Source: Chimonanthus salicifolius (taxonomy: Eukaryota; Streptophyta; Magnoliopsida; Laurales; Calycanthaceae). Taken from it: 64,000 nt of DNA. Location of the stretch: the NCBI GenBank assembly GCA_013350335.1, contig CM023539.1, positions 24,049,043 to 24,113,042 of the forward strand, given 5' to 3'. Positions 44,189 through 56,595 of the stretch are shown piece after piece. A model generated the notes under the pieces. The model saw only the letters and a list, made by a program, of their open reading frames with translations. It ran no database searches and had not been told where the DNA came from. Both the position numbers and the translations under genes were made by a program. The stretch's first letter is position 1. The number at the start of each line of letters is the position of its first letter.

Positions 44189-47100
44189 TGTAACAACCCA
44201 ACCCGATTTTTTGAGATTCTAGGGTCTTAGTAGCAGTAGACCCCGCGGTTGGCCTCGGTTTGCCCGATTTCGAGTTTGGCGACTCGAAGGGCATTTTGGT
44301 ACTTTGAATTATTGAAATTCTTGTCATGCCAAAATATTTTAAAACCACACATTTTTTCTCTCTTGATGTTCAACATTCAAACGGTTTTCTGGTTTTAAAT
44401 TTAATTTGTTATTTTTGCAAAAAAGAAGAAGAAGAAGAGATGAAACCCTAAACCCTAATCCTTACATACCCCCCTTTTTGCAGAACTGTAGCAATGGAAG
44501 CTATAATGTCGCCTCTCTCATCTCTCTCCCTCTCGGTTCTCTCTTTTCCCCGTCAATCCCTCTTTTTGATTTCTCCACTCTCCTTCCCTTCTCACGAAAA
44601 CCCTAACCCTAAGGCCTTGTAGCCGTCGCCCCTCTCCTCTTCTCTCCTTTCTCTCTCAATCTTCTCTTCTCCTCTCGGTGTCTCTCTTTTCTTACTCTCG
44701 GCTCGATCTCTAACCCCGTTTCTCCGTCACTGTTCTCCCCTCCTCGGCTCGAGCAGCCCCGGTTCGTCAAATCTACCTGATACCAAATCTCCTCGCTGCT
44801 GTCAGAGTCCGATCTGAGGTACTTCCGTTTTCTCCATTTTTTTTTCTCCTATTTTCCCTATTTTCCCTTCTTTTCCCCCTCTTTCCCTCTTTTTCCGTCT
44901 TTTTTCCCTCAGTTTCCCTGTTTCCCAACTAGATTGTTGAGTCAAGTCAGTTGAGTTGCCGAGTTGACTCGGCTGAGTTTAGTTTTGGGCAACCCAGGCC
45001 CAGTTCGCTGTGTAGCCCAGAGGACCTGGCCTTTCTACCAGGGCCAACTTCAGGCCCGACCCAGCTCACCAGTCTTGGTTCGGCCCAACTAGGCCTAGAC
45101 CCAATTCGGCCATTCACAGTCCTGGCCCAGCCCAGTTCCAACTGGCTAGGGCTTGGTCCGTTTCGACCCAGTTTCAGGCTCGGCCTGTTTCGACCCAATT
45201 TCGGGCCAGACCCAATTTCAAACCCAGTTTCCAGTTTTTGGCTCAGTTTCAAGCCTGGCCCAATTTTGGACCCAGTTTTCAGTTTCGGGCCCACTTCAGT
45301 TCAATTTGGACCCGACTCGCTTTCGGGCCCATTTGTGGTCCAGACTTAGCTTGACCCATTTTGCCCAGTTACTTATTCTTGTGCTCTTGTTTCAACAGAT
45401 TGAACTTCCTTCAACCCAGTGGAACTGTTTTCTCACTTTGGTTTCAGCACCACACACACAGGTGAGAGGACTCACCATCAATTTTAGCATGCACTTATGC
45501 ATACTACTTCTCTATCAAATGTTCTGGTACGGAATGCGGCGAATGAGATTCTCTGGTATGAGTCACTCGGCAAGGGAGTTGTTGATATCATTATGTGGCA
45601 GGGACCCCATCCATATTCGTACCCTAGAAGCATGTATGAGTTGTTTATTTGATCTCATGATGGATTGACGGCTTGATAATATGATTGGTTGAAATGTGTG
45701 ATAACCTGCGATTGTTGCAATTGATAGTTAATCAACATGTTGTAGGATCGAATGCGGTAGATAGTAGATGGTATTGACTACTATGCTTGTTTGGAACATG
45801 GTATGATTGATAACGTGTTTAGATGTTACATGCTAGTATGTGATAGTTAGATATCTATACACCTGATGAATAAATGTGATATTATTTTGTATAACCACAT
45901 TTTATTGTTTAATGATGATTGACTGATAACATGTTCGAGTGCTAATATGTTGGTTTACTAAAGATAGCTATGCACATACTTAATTATGATTCATTATTAC
46001 CGTTTTGGTAACATGCTTATAAACAACTATGCATGCAGTAGCTAGTAATTGTGTGATGTCAATGGGGCATAAGTAATAGGCTACATCAGGATCTAGAGAC
46101 TCCCCCTAGCCTATCAGGTAGTTGGGGTTAAAGGTTGTGTGAAACCATGCAGTGGAAGCGTGGTTGAGCTATGGATTACCCGGTAGTGGATCCTAGGTGG
46201 ATGTACTTCCTAGTGTGGGTTAGTCTACCCTTTGTGGCCTTTTAATACTCCTATAGGAGAGCGTTGTCTGGCTTGGAGGGCGAGGTACCCTGCAGTCTTA
46301 GTCGGGACAAACGGTGAGGCAACCATGATGACCTAAGGGAAGTCCCTGGGTTGAGTATTGATTTACCCAAGGTAAACTTAGAGGTCATTACAGACACGGT
46401 ACCCGAGAACGTGATGGATGAGGTGATGCCCGAATGACCGAGTAAGCTGAGGATGTACTCTCCGGCTCATTATTTGAGGGATAGTACGATGAGAGACAGC
46501 TCCCGCTGGTATGGTTTATGATTCCAGGATGACCGAGTAGGCTGAAGACGTGCTCGCCCGCTCATTGGTTGAGGCATAGTGTGATGAGATGTTCCAGGCT
46601 AGGACACCTGTAGGGTGGAGACAGCCTACGGTGTAGTGTGATGAGATGTTCCAAGCTATGACACCTGTAGGGTGAGTACAGTCTGATGTATGGTAGTCCA
46701 GGTTATGACACCAGCAGGGTGGGTACAGTCTGAGGTATGGTATCACAGGCTATGACACCTGTACGGTGGGTATAGTCTGAGGTATGGTATTCCAGGTTAG
46801 AACACCTGTATGGTGGGGACAGCCTGTGGTGTGATATGGTACAATGTTTCGAACTAGGACACCTTCGGGGTGTCGATAATCTGTGGTGTGTGTGGGTTTT
46901 CGTGGAGGTAGCCCGAGAGGTAGGGCAATCGTAGAGTACATTGAGTGAGTACTGGGTCTCCTCGGGAGCCAGATGGGTTGAGTGTCTATTTGTCCACATT
47001 TTGGCTGAGTGATGTGGTAGTGTGTTTACCCGCTGTTATAACTTTGGAGTTCAATGTTGAGACTTGTGTTGTGGGTGTTCACTCACCGAAAATTTATGGG

Positions 47101-47984
47101 CGCCTAACGAGTGAGTTCGGCAGGCTCACTCGGTAGAAGACCTATAGAATTTCGAGAGGGGCGTTTATGCCGGTTGTGTGGAGACCGACGAGCAGGGTCC
47201 GAGGTCACAGGTGTGACTACCGAGGGTCTAGCACTCGGTCGAGGAAACCACAGATGAATCTGGTTGGTAGTCCGTAGAGAACTAAAGCGGTAGTTACTCC
47301 CGTGTGATAGTCTGTTTGGGACTCTAGTGAGCCCAGCTTATGGGTTAGTTGTCGTATGTGTACGGGTTGTTCTATGAGGGTCATAGGACTGTAGCGGTTG
47401 GGCATATAAGGGAGTTGCCTTAGAGTTGCATTGGGTTGGTTAGAGGATGTGCTGGAGGCCCGGTTGACGTAGGACCGTGTACTAGGAGTAGGGCACACGT
47501 TTGTATGGTCGTGCATGTAGACATCCTAGACATTGGTGTGTCCATATAATTATATGTAGTATATGGTTGATGACATATGATGCATGTGTTACCCTCACTG
47601 GGCATGTAGAGCTCACCCCTTGCCTTACAGGTACTTTATTGAGGAAGGGTCGGCGGGACCCTTAGTCGGACGTTGAGCGTAGAGTTGCAACTTTGTATTT
47701 TGTCATTGTTCTATTTTGTAATTGGGGACTTGCTAATGTATTTGACATATGCGTACTTTTCATTGAGTTGAATGAATGTAACAATGGAATAATGTTATTA
47801 TTCCTAATTATGATTAATATTTTATTGGTACTATTGGTTATTGGTTTAATTGTGGGTTGCCCGTGGTATTTGAATTGCACGAGCAGTGTCTCCCATTTAA
47901 AAAAAAATACCCTTGAAATAGTAACAGATCGGTTTCGGGACTTTGTATCAGTTTAATGTACTCGAAGCAGGACGGGTCGTTACA
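44189..47984 (+). repeat. Solo LTR, 3.8 kb, gypsy type
   Basis: 3,796 bp from TGTAACAACCCAACCCG to CGGGTCGTTACA, flanked by GTTTG on both sides (44184-44188, 47985-47989). No internal domain is present. It holds a CT-rich leader (about 44480-44940), a block in which 'ggccca'/'cccagtttc' words recur (44990-45360) and a tandem repeat (46580-46890). The start and end words match those of long-LTR chromoviruses. Open frames of 132 and 171 codons in the cccagttt block are compositional. Confidence 0.92.
46580..46890. repeat. Tandem repeat inside the 3.8 kb LTR
   Basis: About six units of 48-57 bp with core 'gacacctgtagggtg', near 46610, 46668, 46710, 46755, 46803 and 46859. Each is followed by 'gacagcct' or 'tacagtct' and a 'ggtatggta'-like word. 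Confidence 0.8.
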
Positions 47985-47989
47985 GTTTG

Positions 47990-48755
47990 GGAAATGGAAA
48001 TCTAAGCCTTCATCATCCAGCAGCACACGTGGCCCCATTATGATTTATGATAGTGGACCATGAACCATTGCTTAAAATTCCAGCCATCGAATCTACCAGA
48101 TTTCAGTATCAGTTACAATCCATCAATTGGACAGCGAGCATTGTTTAAGGACATTATTTGGTTGTGAGCCTTAGCGAGTTGGCCATTAAAAAATTATGAC
48201 TGGGTAATGGCCTCACCCACCCACAACCACTGTCCATGCGCCACTACGCTTGACCGTTTGATTAGGGCCCATGTACTACTTGTTTTCAACTGATAAAACT
48301 TCAGTCTTGGGCCTCGACTTTCAAAGATCAAATGATATTGAAATATTAATTCAAAAATTAGTATTTTCACTCGTGTAGTATTTACATTATATTTTATACT
48401 AATTAATATCCATAGTAAATATATCAAAGTATATGAAGAATTCAACAATAATATTTCAAAGAATGCATATAGTTTTAGGCACATTAATTGTTTACTTTAA
48501 TTTCTTTGATTTCTCCAAGATATTATTAATTTACAAAAGCTGATCCTTTTTAAAAGAGTTACATGAATACAATGATACTTGTAGAGATTTGTCAGTGATT
48601 GTTATGCTCTTTAATTTTTACAGTGTAGGTAAAGAATACTTCGGACTAATAGACCATGCTTATTAAAAAACCTAAAGATTAACATAAGATTAGAAGAAAT
48701 TACTTTATTAGATTTATTAAACTAAGATTGTAATAGTACAAGTGAAAATCTGGTG
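47990..48755. other. No gene seen
   Basis: AT-rich spacer with no recognisable repeat or frame. Confidence 0.4.
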
Positions 48756-50924
48756 CAGACATCACACCCAGTAATGGAGTGGATTTTGGTTTATGTTGAG
48801 AAGCTTCGGTTGTTCATCCTGGGTCTTTGGATCACCCTTCAGGCTTGGTCCAAAAAAAGTAAGTACCATGCTATTTTAATCCTTTTATTTTTATATTTGA
48901 GTTTTGATTATGGATTTAATTTCATGAAATTTTTCTTTTTTAATTAATTGATAATTTAATTAAGAGAATATAGATAATCTTAACTCATTCATTATTGGGC
49001 CCGAATTTTTGTGAACATATTGGACTTGTTCAGTGAAACGACCAATTCTTGCATCAATTGGTCATCAGAGCGAGAAGTTCCTTGAAATTTTGTGTTCAAC
49101 ACACTTGGTTTTCGCAAATTGAAGAATCTTCATATTTATGGTTGTTTGAATAAACAGACAATTTTCAGTTCAATTTTGCAATTTAGTTGCAATCATTGGA
49201 CTGTTAATTTTTTTTTATCAATCTGAAAAATTATCATTAACCTAGACATTGATTCTATGAGCCAGCTGTAAATTTTTTATATTGGTATTTAGTCTATCTC
49301 GATGATTACTGTTTGCCCATGAGAAAAGTGCGCAAACCAGTTCATAGTCGCATTCACAACTTTCTACTTCAGGCCAGCCTATGAGGCCCAAGTTGAAGTG
49401 TTCCATCATAGCATTCACAACATTTTTCTTCAGGCCAGCTAGCTAGGCCCAAGTTGAAGCGTTCCCGCTGCAACGGACTGGGTCACACAACCAACGTGTG
49501 ACCCTGGCCAAGGAAGAAGTTGAACTCCAACAAGATAGATTCAACCCTGGTTTCACTTCAGAAGACACCGAGAGGACGATGCCTTCATCTTGAAGCTTCA
49601 CATGCCAAAGTTTAAAGGAGTATATTTAGTGTTATTTTTAGTATGGGTTGGGTTATATAAGATGTATATATGAATGCTTTCTGATTGTAAAATCGTAAAG
49701 GATTTTTTCCCAAAGTCTTCGTAGGACCAATTCATAGATAATTGGGCAAACTTATGAACCCTAAGTCCTTAAATAAATGGAGTTCAGTTTTCGGAAATGC
49801 CACCATAACCTTCATGCATTCAATTTCCTAAGACATATGGCTTCGGAGAGTCTGAACCTATAAGTGGACCCAGTGTACGGTGATAGCATTAAGACAAACC
49901 TTCACCCTTCATTTATAGGGATTCAGACAGAATCTCATGTCCATAGCACCCAAGGAACAACTGAAAAGCAACTAGCAACTCAGTAACATTGAGACCATGA
50001 TCATGCCTCTGACGATTGAGTTTGTTTCAGGCGACACTAACTCCATGGCTACATCGGACCCTAAGTTGGAACCTGCACATCGATGACCGGTATCTTGTGG
50101 ATTCAGACTACATCAACCTGCCATATGTTGGTCTAGTACCACTAGTGAAGAAGTTGAATCACCACACCTTTTGAACTCGATGACAAGTTCTTTGAGAGAG
50201 GAGGAGAATGATGCAGACCTCACACCCAATAATATTTATCTATAAAATAAATTTTGAAAATGGGTATTTCTAAGTCTATTTTTAGCAATTTCTTAATTTA
50301 AAAATAGAAATAAGAGAGAAAGTCCACATGGGCGACTCTACCCTTGTTTTTATCTCTTTCCCCTAATTCCTCTCCTCCACGCGCTGGAGATAAAAAGATA
50401 AATCCTATATACATTGGAAGCCTAGGTGCATTGTGTAGTTTCTTTTTTGGAAAAAAGAAAGTCCTTAACTAAGAGAAAAATCCCGTTTTCCAAATTTGCT
50501 TCAATTTGCAACCAAATTGTGACCCTGAAAACGTTGGATTCTAGAAACTTTCATGAAATACAAAGTTGTAGCCCTTGAAGTCTAGTTTCCAAATAAAAAA
50601 GAATTGGATCAATCCGATATCGGAATAAAACGTTATTGCTAACATACTGAGATTGTGTCAAAAACCCTTGATTGAAGAAAATGAAAGTCCTAATTAATAG
50701 ATAATTGGATTTGACCGACCCACCTTATTTTATAAAGAGAGAAAACATGTAAGGCCTTTTATTACACGAAAATTGAAGGCTCACTCTCTCTTTGGATGAT
50801 TTTTTGATCTCTTTCCTCTCTTCTTTCTTGCTTGGGTTGATTTTCACCAAGAGATATGTACCATTCTTCTCTTTTCCTTTTAATATTTTCTTTGATTTCC
50901 TTTCTCTTGATTTCTATCTTCCAT
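48756..50924 (+). mobile_element. Degenerate, internally deleted LTR retroelement
   Basis: Near 49059 'ttggtcatcagagc' looks like a decayed TTGGTATCAGAGC primer site after a possible first LTR (from TGCAGACATCACACCC at 48756). Near 50190 a purine run 'gagagaggaggagaa' precedes TGATGCAGACCTCACACCC, the start of a possible second LTR with a TATA-like 'ttataaagag' at about 50730. The latter is cut off by the TRIM at 50925. No pol domain is seen between them. Assignment is by architecture only. Confidence 0.45.
49346..49465 (+). repeat. Tandem duplication, about 62 bp unit
   Basis: Two adjacent copies share 'gcattcacaac', 'cttcaggccagc' and 'aggcccaagttgaag'. Confidence 0.85.
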
Positions 50925-51236
50925 TGTAACACCCCATCCCTCTAGCACAATATTGTCCGCTTTGGGCCGGCACGATTTTGTTTCTGGTGAGCAGACCCAA
51001 GGAATGCTCCCAAAAGACCTTGTGCTTGAAAGAGGAGACTCCACATAATATATACCAGGGGAACACACTACCCATTGGTGATATGGGACAAGCCAAACAT
51101 GCCAAGCGCTTAGTGCCGGGAGCCTAGTGATTTTATCTCCTTTTGTATGGGACTCTTGACCTTAGGTTGGGCCCCTTTTGGGACATGGTATCACAACCCA
51201 CCCCCCTTTAAGATTAGAACCGTCCCTAGCTTTACC

Positions 51237-54200
51237 TGTAATGCCCCGCCCTTTTTCACTCGCTTCTTCCCGTAAATCAGATTCTATTTTTTTTTTTTAT
51301 AACAGAGTAGAGTGATAGAGCGAGGGACGTCACGACGTGAGCTAAGTCCGAACTTCCAAAGTCCGACCCTTAACTGGCCAATCCTATGTGTGCATGGACT
51401 AAGTCCATGAAAATGGTTCACACATAACAATATCAACTTGCGGAATGAAAATCATAACATGCGGAATAATAATAGAGCCAAGTTCTATTCCATTCAGATA
51501 GCAAAGTACGTCAAGTCCTTAATCATTATTAAAATATCATAATCATCCAAACAAACATCATCTAAGTTATTACATTCCCGGAAACTAATTACTCAAATAC
51601 ATATCCATAAGTAACTTTATTCAAAACATATAAAATAAATCATCCAAGCTCCTATGCCTGACCCTCCTTGCGTTCATCGTTCCCCTTGTTTCCTGTATCA
51701 TCAACTAGGGTAGAATTAGGGCTTTAGAACAACGCGCCCAGTAGGTATTCCAGTTACGGCTAACACATGGTCAGTATAAAACATATGTAATAATATCGTA
51801 ATGTCAAAAACTATATAAACCATGCCATGCAATGATGACAAATGCAATGAGTCCCACCCATCACATGTACATAAAAGTACCCAACACATAGGTCTTTCGG
51901 ATTCCCCGACGGAGTGTGGATCCTCCAGTTTCTTCCTAATGGAAAAGCACATCAAGGTACCCCATATAGGTTTTTCGGACGCTCTGACGGAGTGTGGTCC
52001 CTCCGGTTACAAATCCTCCACCCCATGTCATGCATGAGATGCCAATGAAACACATGCTATTTTATAACATAAACATAGCATTCAAAATCATATTTAAAAC
52101 ACATGCTCTTTCCTCATATAGACATAGCATTTAAAATCATCATTTGAAACATATCCTTTGCAGCATAAATTCATCAAAAATAAAATAAACACAATGTACA
52201 TAAACCATGGTTTCAAAGAGGTGGAATCCTACCAAAGACCGCTACGTGTCCTTGCGTCTTTTATCCTGTAACCGCTCACGATCGTAAACACCTTTTGAGG
52301 TCCCGTTACCTTAAAATATAACAATCAATCAAAACCAAGTCCCACTTGATTCACAATATTTTTAAGTCCATAAACCAACCCCCATGATTTATCATTTTCA
52401 GCCGATATTACCAAATTGCCATTGGTCTAATATTTAATTAACAATTCATTCATTTAATCCAACATACGTAACCCTATGTTCATCAAAACAATCCCCATGG
52501 GGTTTGGCCACACCATAGCCAAACCTATGGTCCCTTATTTTCACTTAATTACCAAAATGCCATTATACATATCCATAGCTATTTACCTTCCTTATTTTCA
52601 TATATTTACAAGATTGCCATCCATGGCTGGTATAACCCATTATTCTTATTTACAATATACTTAGGCTAATAATTAATCCATTAATCCAAATTTATAGGGT
52701 TTGGCCATACGCCATGGCCGAATCCATGATCTTTCATTTTTAGCCAATATTACCAATTTGCCATTACCTCATGTTCAATTCCAAACCGATCCTTAATCCA
52801 AACAAGTCCATAAAAGAAACCTCATGGGGTTCGGCCATACACCTTGGCCAAACCCATGATCCTCCATTTTGGCATATATTTACAACTTCGTCATTGCCTT
52901 CATCATCTTAGGTTTAAGTCTCTCCATTAATCCAATCACCATATTGAGTCCATAAAATCCATTCAACTTGATTCATGGGGTTCGGCCAAGCACCATGGCC
53001 GAACCCATGATGCCTAAGTCCCAATTATTTTCATTGCAACCATTATTAGAAAATCCATAAATCAAGGTTTCCAAATTTATCATCAACTTTCCATAATTAG
53101 AAACTTTCCAATTTAGTGACCATCGTTCATAAAATAAATAGTTTCCCAATTTAGCATTCATCCTTCCATAATTAGATAATTTCCACATTTAGCATGCATC
53201 CTTCCATAATTAGCAACTTACTAAATTTAATAACCATCTTTCCATTCTAATCAATTCAAGGTCCATGATTAGATACTTTCTAATTTAATCTCTACCTTCC
53301 AAAATTAGAGACTTTCCAATTTAATCTCTACAAAAATCATCCACCAATAACATCAAACTCCCATTTAAAATTTCATACATTAAACCATGTCTCTTTTCAT
53401 GAAATCACCAAAGTCCCTCTATGTTTTTCTATCAAACGGTTCATTAAAAACTTTATAATCATCCAATCATTTTCTTCCATGCATGGCCGAACCCTATGAT
53501 TCCATGCTTCCTCTTTTAAAATCCATACAAACCTCCTAACCATCCATGGTTTTCATCATTAAAATTTATTAATCAAGTCCCATATTTTTCCTCATTAAAA
53601 CTCCATGCATTAAACCATGTCTTTCCATTAATAAACACTATATTCATCTCCCAATTCCCTTCCATGGGGTTCGGCCATACACCATGGCCGAACCCTATGG
53701 TTCCTTATCTTTTAAACAAAAATCATAAAATCACTTACCGGTTCCGCGACTCCTTCGGTTTTCCGGCGCTCCGATTTGTTCTTGCTCTTCCAATTCTTTT
53801 CTTCCTTGGCCTTCTCTTCTTGATCTTGTCATGCGCCCTTGTTGTTTTGCTGCCCCTTTCTTTGTATAAAAACTTCCTCTTGCTAGCTGCCTTCTGATGT
53901 GTTGTCAGTCCCTCATTGTAACAACTCCACACAGATTTCTGCCGAGTATTGCTTGTACATTCCTTCCACGCAGCTAGTTCTCAAGTCTGAAACCCACTAG
54001 CTATAACCAGCAATAACTCCTTCCAGATCTGCGCTGGACACAGAAGCAGCCACCGTTTCCATGATGATTACACGGATCAGCAGCACCCCTCTTTACAGCG
54101 TTAGATCTCACTATGGCCAAACCAGCTGTTGACACCTTGCAACAACCCTTTGTTGCAACACGTCTCTGATCTTGCCTTGCTGAAACTTTAGACTTGCACT

Positions 54201-55357
54201 TTAGATCAGCACCCACGATGACAGTCCATTATCTTTGGTTTTCCCTTACCAATGATATTCCTCTGTGATTCGTGTGTATCAGACGGTCCTCTTGTTGATT
54301 TTTCCCGACTGAAAAATCTAGCAACAAGGCATAACGTTGGCAGCCCTCTTTCTTTTACTCGTTGTTTCTCTGTGTTTTTTGCCTCCTTCACGCTGCCTCT
54401 TTCTCTGTTCGTTGTTACTCCTCTCCACCACGTTAGCAGGTATATATAATGAGGACAATAACACAGCCACGTAAGAGAGAACCATTCGTGTCCAAGATAA
54501 CAACTACATGCTGCTATTTATTTGTAAATCTATAAAATTGCAACCATCCATTCTAGTTATATTGCATTCTATATTAATGTCCATTTAAACCATGCTATAG
54601 ATATTATTCCATAGTGGAATTCCATGCCAATATTTCCTTTCTCCAGCTACGCATGCATGGAATCATATCCGGCTAATTACATGCAATCTATGCACACGTC
54701 TTTTGCATTGTATGGTTTGCTGCCACCTGTTATCCAACCACTCATACACTTGGAAGATTTCCATAAGCACAAGCCCATACTGATATTAGCAATCTTCTAT
54801 TATAAGAATCGATCCAAGTATTTAGGCAATTGTCGTGTATCCCATTCTTGCTTTGGAAAGTCCTCTATTTAGAATATACCAATGCGCCTCTTGTAATTTT
54901 ATGAAAGCCATGTGCCCTTGCTTCCTTTGAGACATTGCCTTAATTAATCTCCCATTGATCCCAATTTAAAAGGTGCTAAGATAATAATTCCCTTATACCG
55001 TTTTTAATCAAGGAAGCCCCTTTTTAAATGATCTATGCGCATCACATACATATCTTCTCAAGAAATTATAACATATCACATGGATATGGATATCTAAAAT
55101 TCGGCCAATCCACCTATTTTATTTGGTAATCTCCTTATGCGCATATTCATAATCCATATCCCTTATATATAATTATGTTTCATTACCACTTAAATTCAAC
55201 CTCATTTAATTTATTTGAAATCATTTACCAAAATCGTTAGGTCTTAATTGGGAAAAGACCCAACATTTTACCCATCTAAGATCCATATCTAAAATTTATA
55301 AATTAAATGGATAATTTCTGTAAATATTTTATAATTTGAAAATCCAGGGTGTTACAC
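51237..55357 (-). repeat. Solo LTR, 4.1 kb, inserted in the TRIM interior
   Basis: 4,121 bp. Read on the minus strand it starts TGTAACACCCTGGATTTTC at 55357 and ends GGGCGGGGCATTACA at 51237. TTACC and CTACC flank it, a near-perfect 5-bp duplication. A minus-strand TATATATACC at about 54440-54450 with a purine-rich leader downstream fits a U3/R boundary. No coding domain. It contains five copies of a hairpin motif between 52496 and 53700. Confidence 0.85.
52496..53700. repeat. Five interspersed 33-38 bp hairpins in the 4.1 kb LTR
   Basis: Near-perfect inverted repeats with arms CATGGGGTTCGGCCAT and ATGGCCGAACCCATG around a 3-5 base loop, at 52496-52530, 52696-52728, 52823-52858, 52974-53009 and 53663-53700. 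A half copy is at about 53481-53500. Arms vary in step with each other in places (for example gtttggcca with tagccaaac at the first site). Confidence 0.9.
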
Positions 55358-56285
55358 TACCTGCCGGGCCTAGCTCCATCCGCCAGATCACACATTGCAC
55401 ACACCCACACCCTCAGTCCGAGTGTTGAACCGTGCTCTAGTACCATTTGTAATGCCCAGTCCCTCCAGCACAGTATTGTCTGCTTTGGACCCGCAGATGG
55501 ACCAACATGAATGTTTCTAGCAAGTAGACCCAAGGAATGCTTCCAAAAGGCCTTGTGCTTGAAGGAGGAGACTCCACAAAATATATAGAACACACTATCC
55601 ATTGACAATATGGGACAAGCCAAACACGCCTAATGCTGGGAGCCTGGCGATTTTATCTCCATTTTGTATGGGACGCCTGGCCTTAGGCTGGGCGCCTTTT
55701 GAGGTGGGGTCACATAACACAAGGTCTCTCAACTAAGGACAACGTAATTTAAAAATGTCTAACTGCTGCTCCTCTACGGGCGCCTACTCGAGGGCCCTGC
55801 CCAGTCCCTTTGCAATCGGATACGTGAAAGGTAAGGGGTGAGCTAACCAGCCCAGTGAAGGGATAAAGCATATCACATGTCAACAATATAAGTATCTATC
55901 ATATGCATGAATGCAAAAATATCATAATAAAAGGGGTGCTCATATGTATGGGATCCAACTGCACCATCAACCAATAATCCACCGACTAGTCCACGACGTC
56001 ATCTCGGTGGCTCACATCGGGTCCTCCAACAAACTCCTGGAGAGTAAGAGGTGAACTAACTAGTCCAACAAAGGAAATAACCATATCATACCTCAACGAC
56101 ATATATATATCGCATATCGAAAAATAATGGACATCATAATAGAATGCATGTCTACGTACGAGAGTACTCAACTACACAATTAACCAATGGTCCCACCGAC
56201 CAATCAGAGGTATAATCTCCATAACTAACAACTATCTTCCAACAACCCCGATCTCCCTACCAAAATAAAAGAGAGGCCATATGAT

Positions 56286-56475
56286 ATGCAACCGCCTCGA
56301 CCACAGGAATGCAACGGGGAAACCCGCATCTTCCTATGGGGGTCTCGACCGCCAGAACATAACGGGGAAGCCAATCTCAAGTGCAGGCACCTCAACCGCC
56401 GAAACGCAACGGGGAAACCCGCATCTCCCTATGGGGGTCTCGACCGCCGAGGCGTAAAGGGGAAGTCCTCCCAAT
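56286..56475 (+). repeat. Tandem repeat, about 48 bp unit
   Basis: Four units built on 'ctcgaccgcc', 'aacgcaacggggaa' and 'cctatgggggt'. It occupies the place of the tandem repeat in the related LTR (46580-46890) but with different sequence. Confidence 0.82.
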
Positions 56476-56567
56476 AATCAAACTCCTCACATCATTATAA
56501 ATATATGCACATGCCAATAGTCCCTCCATCTCAACACCCAACAGCACGTTGTCCGTTGTGGGTTACA

Positions 56568-56595
56568 CCCCCCCCCCCCCCCCCCCCCCCCCCCC
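56568..56595. repeat. Run of 28 C
   Basis: Uninterrupted poly(C), poly(G) on the minus strand, which could form G-quadruplexes. Its length may also be a sequencing artefact. Confidence 0.9.

Larger units (their letters stand above)
50925..55714 (-). mobile_element. TRIM, copy 2, split by a 4.1 kb solo LTR
   Basis: LTRs 50925-51195 (271 bp) and 55448-55714 (267 bp) share 'agcacaatattgtccgcttt'-like, 'gacccaaggaatgct', 'ccttgtgcttgaa' and 'gaggagactccaca' words. Minus orientation: a decayed tRNA-Met primer site TGGTACTAGAGC lies next to the 55448 LTR, and a GGGGGGTGGGT purine tract next to the 51195 end. Without the insert the interior is about 131 bp, like the other TRIM copies. Outer flanks (TCCAT and TAACA) do not match, so it may have arisen by recombination. 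Confidence 0.82.

Noticed and set aside
44951..45668. 132- and 171-codon frames rich in Gly, Pro and Phe
   Set aside because: They come from repeated cccagtttc/ggcccag words inside a solo LTR with clear target duplications; the related LTR on the other strand gives similar artefacts.
46516..47516. Minus-strand frames with His/Thr/Pro repeats
   Set aside because: Antisense of the tandem repeat and LTR sequence; repeats in the protein mirror DNA repeats.
52496..53700. CRISPR-like array of regularly spaced repeats
   Set aside because: Spacing is irregular (130-690 bp), each motif is a palindrome within an LTR, and the DNA is plant nuclear.
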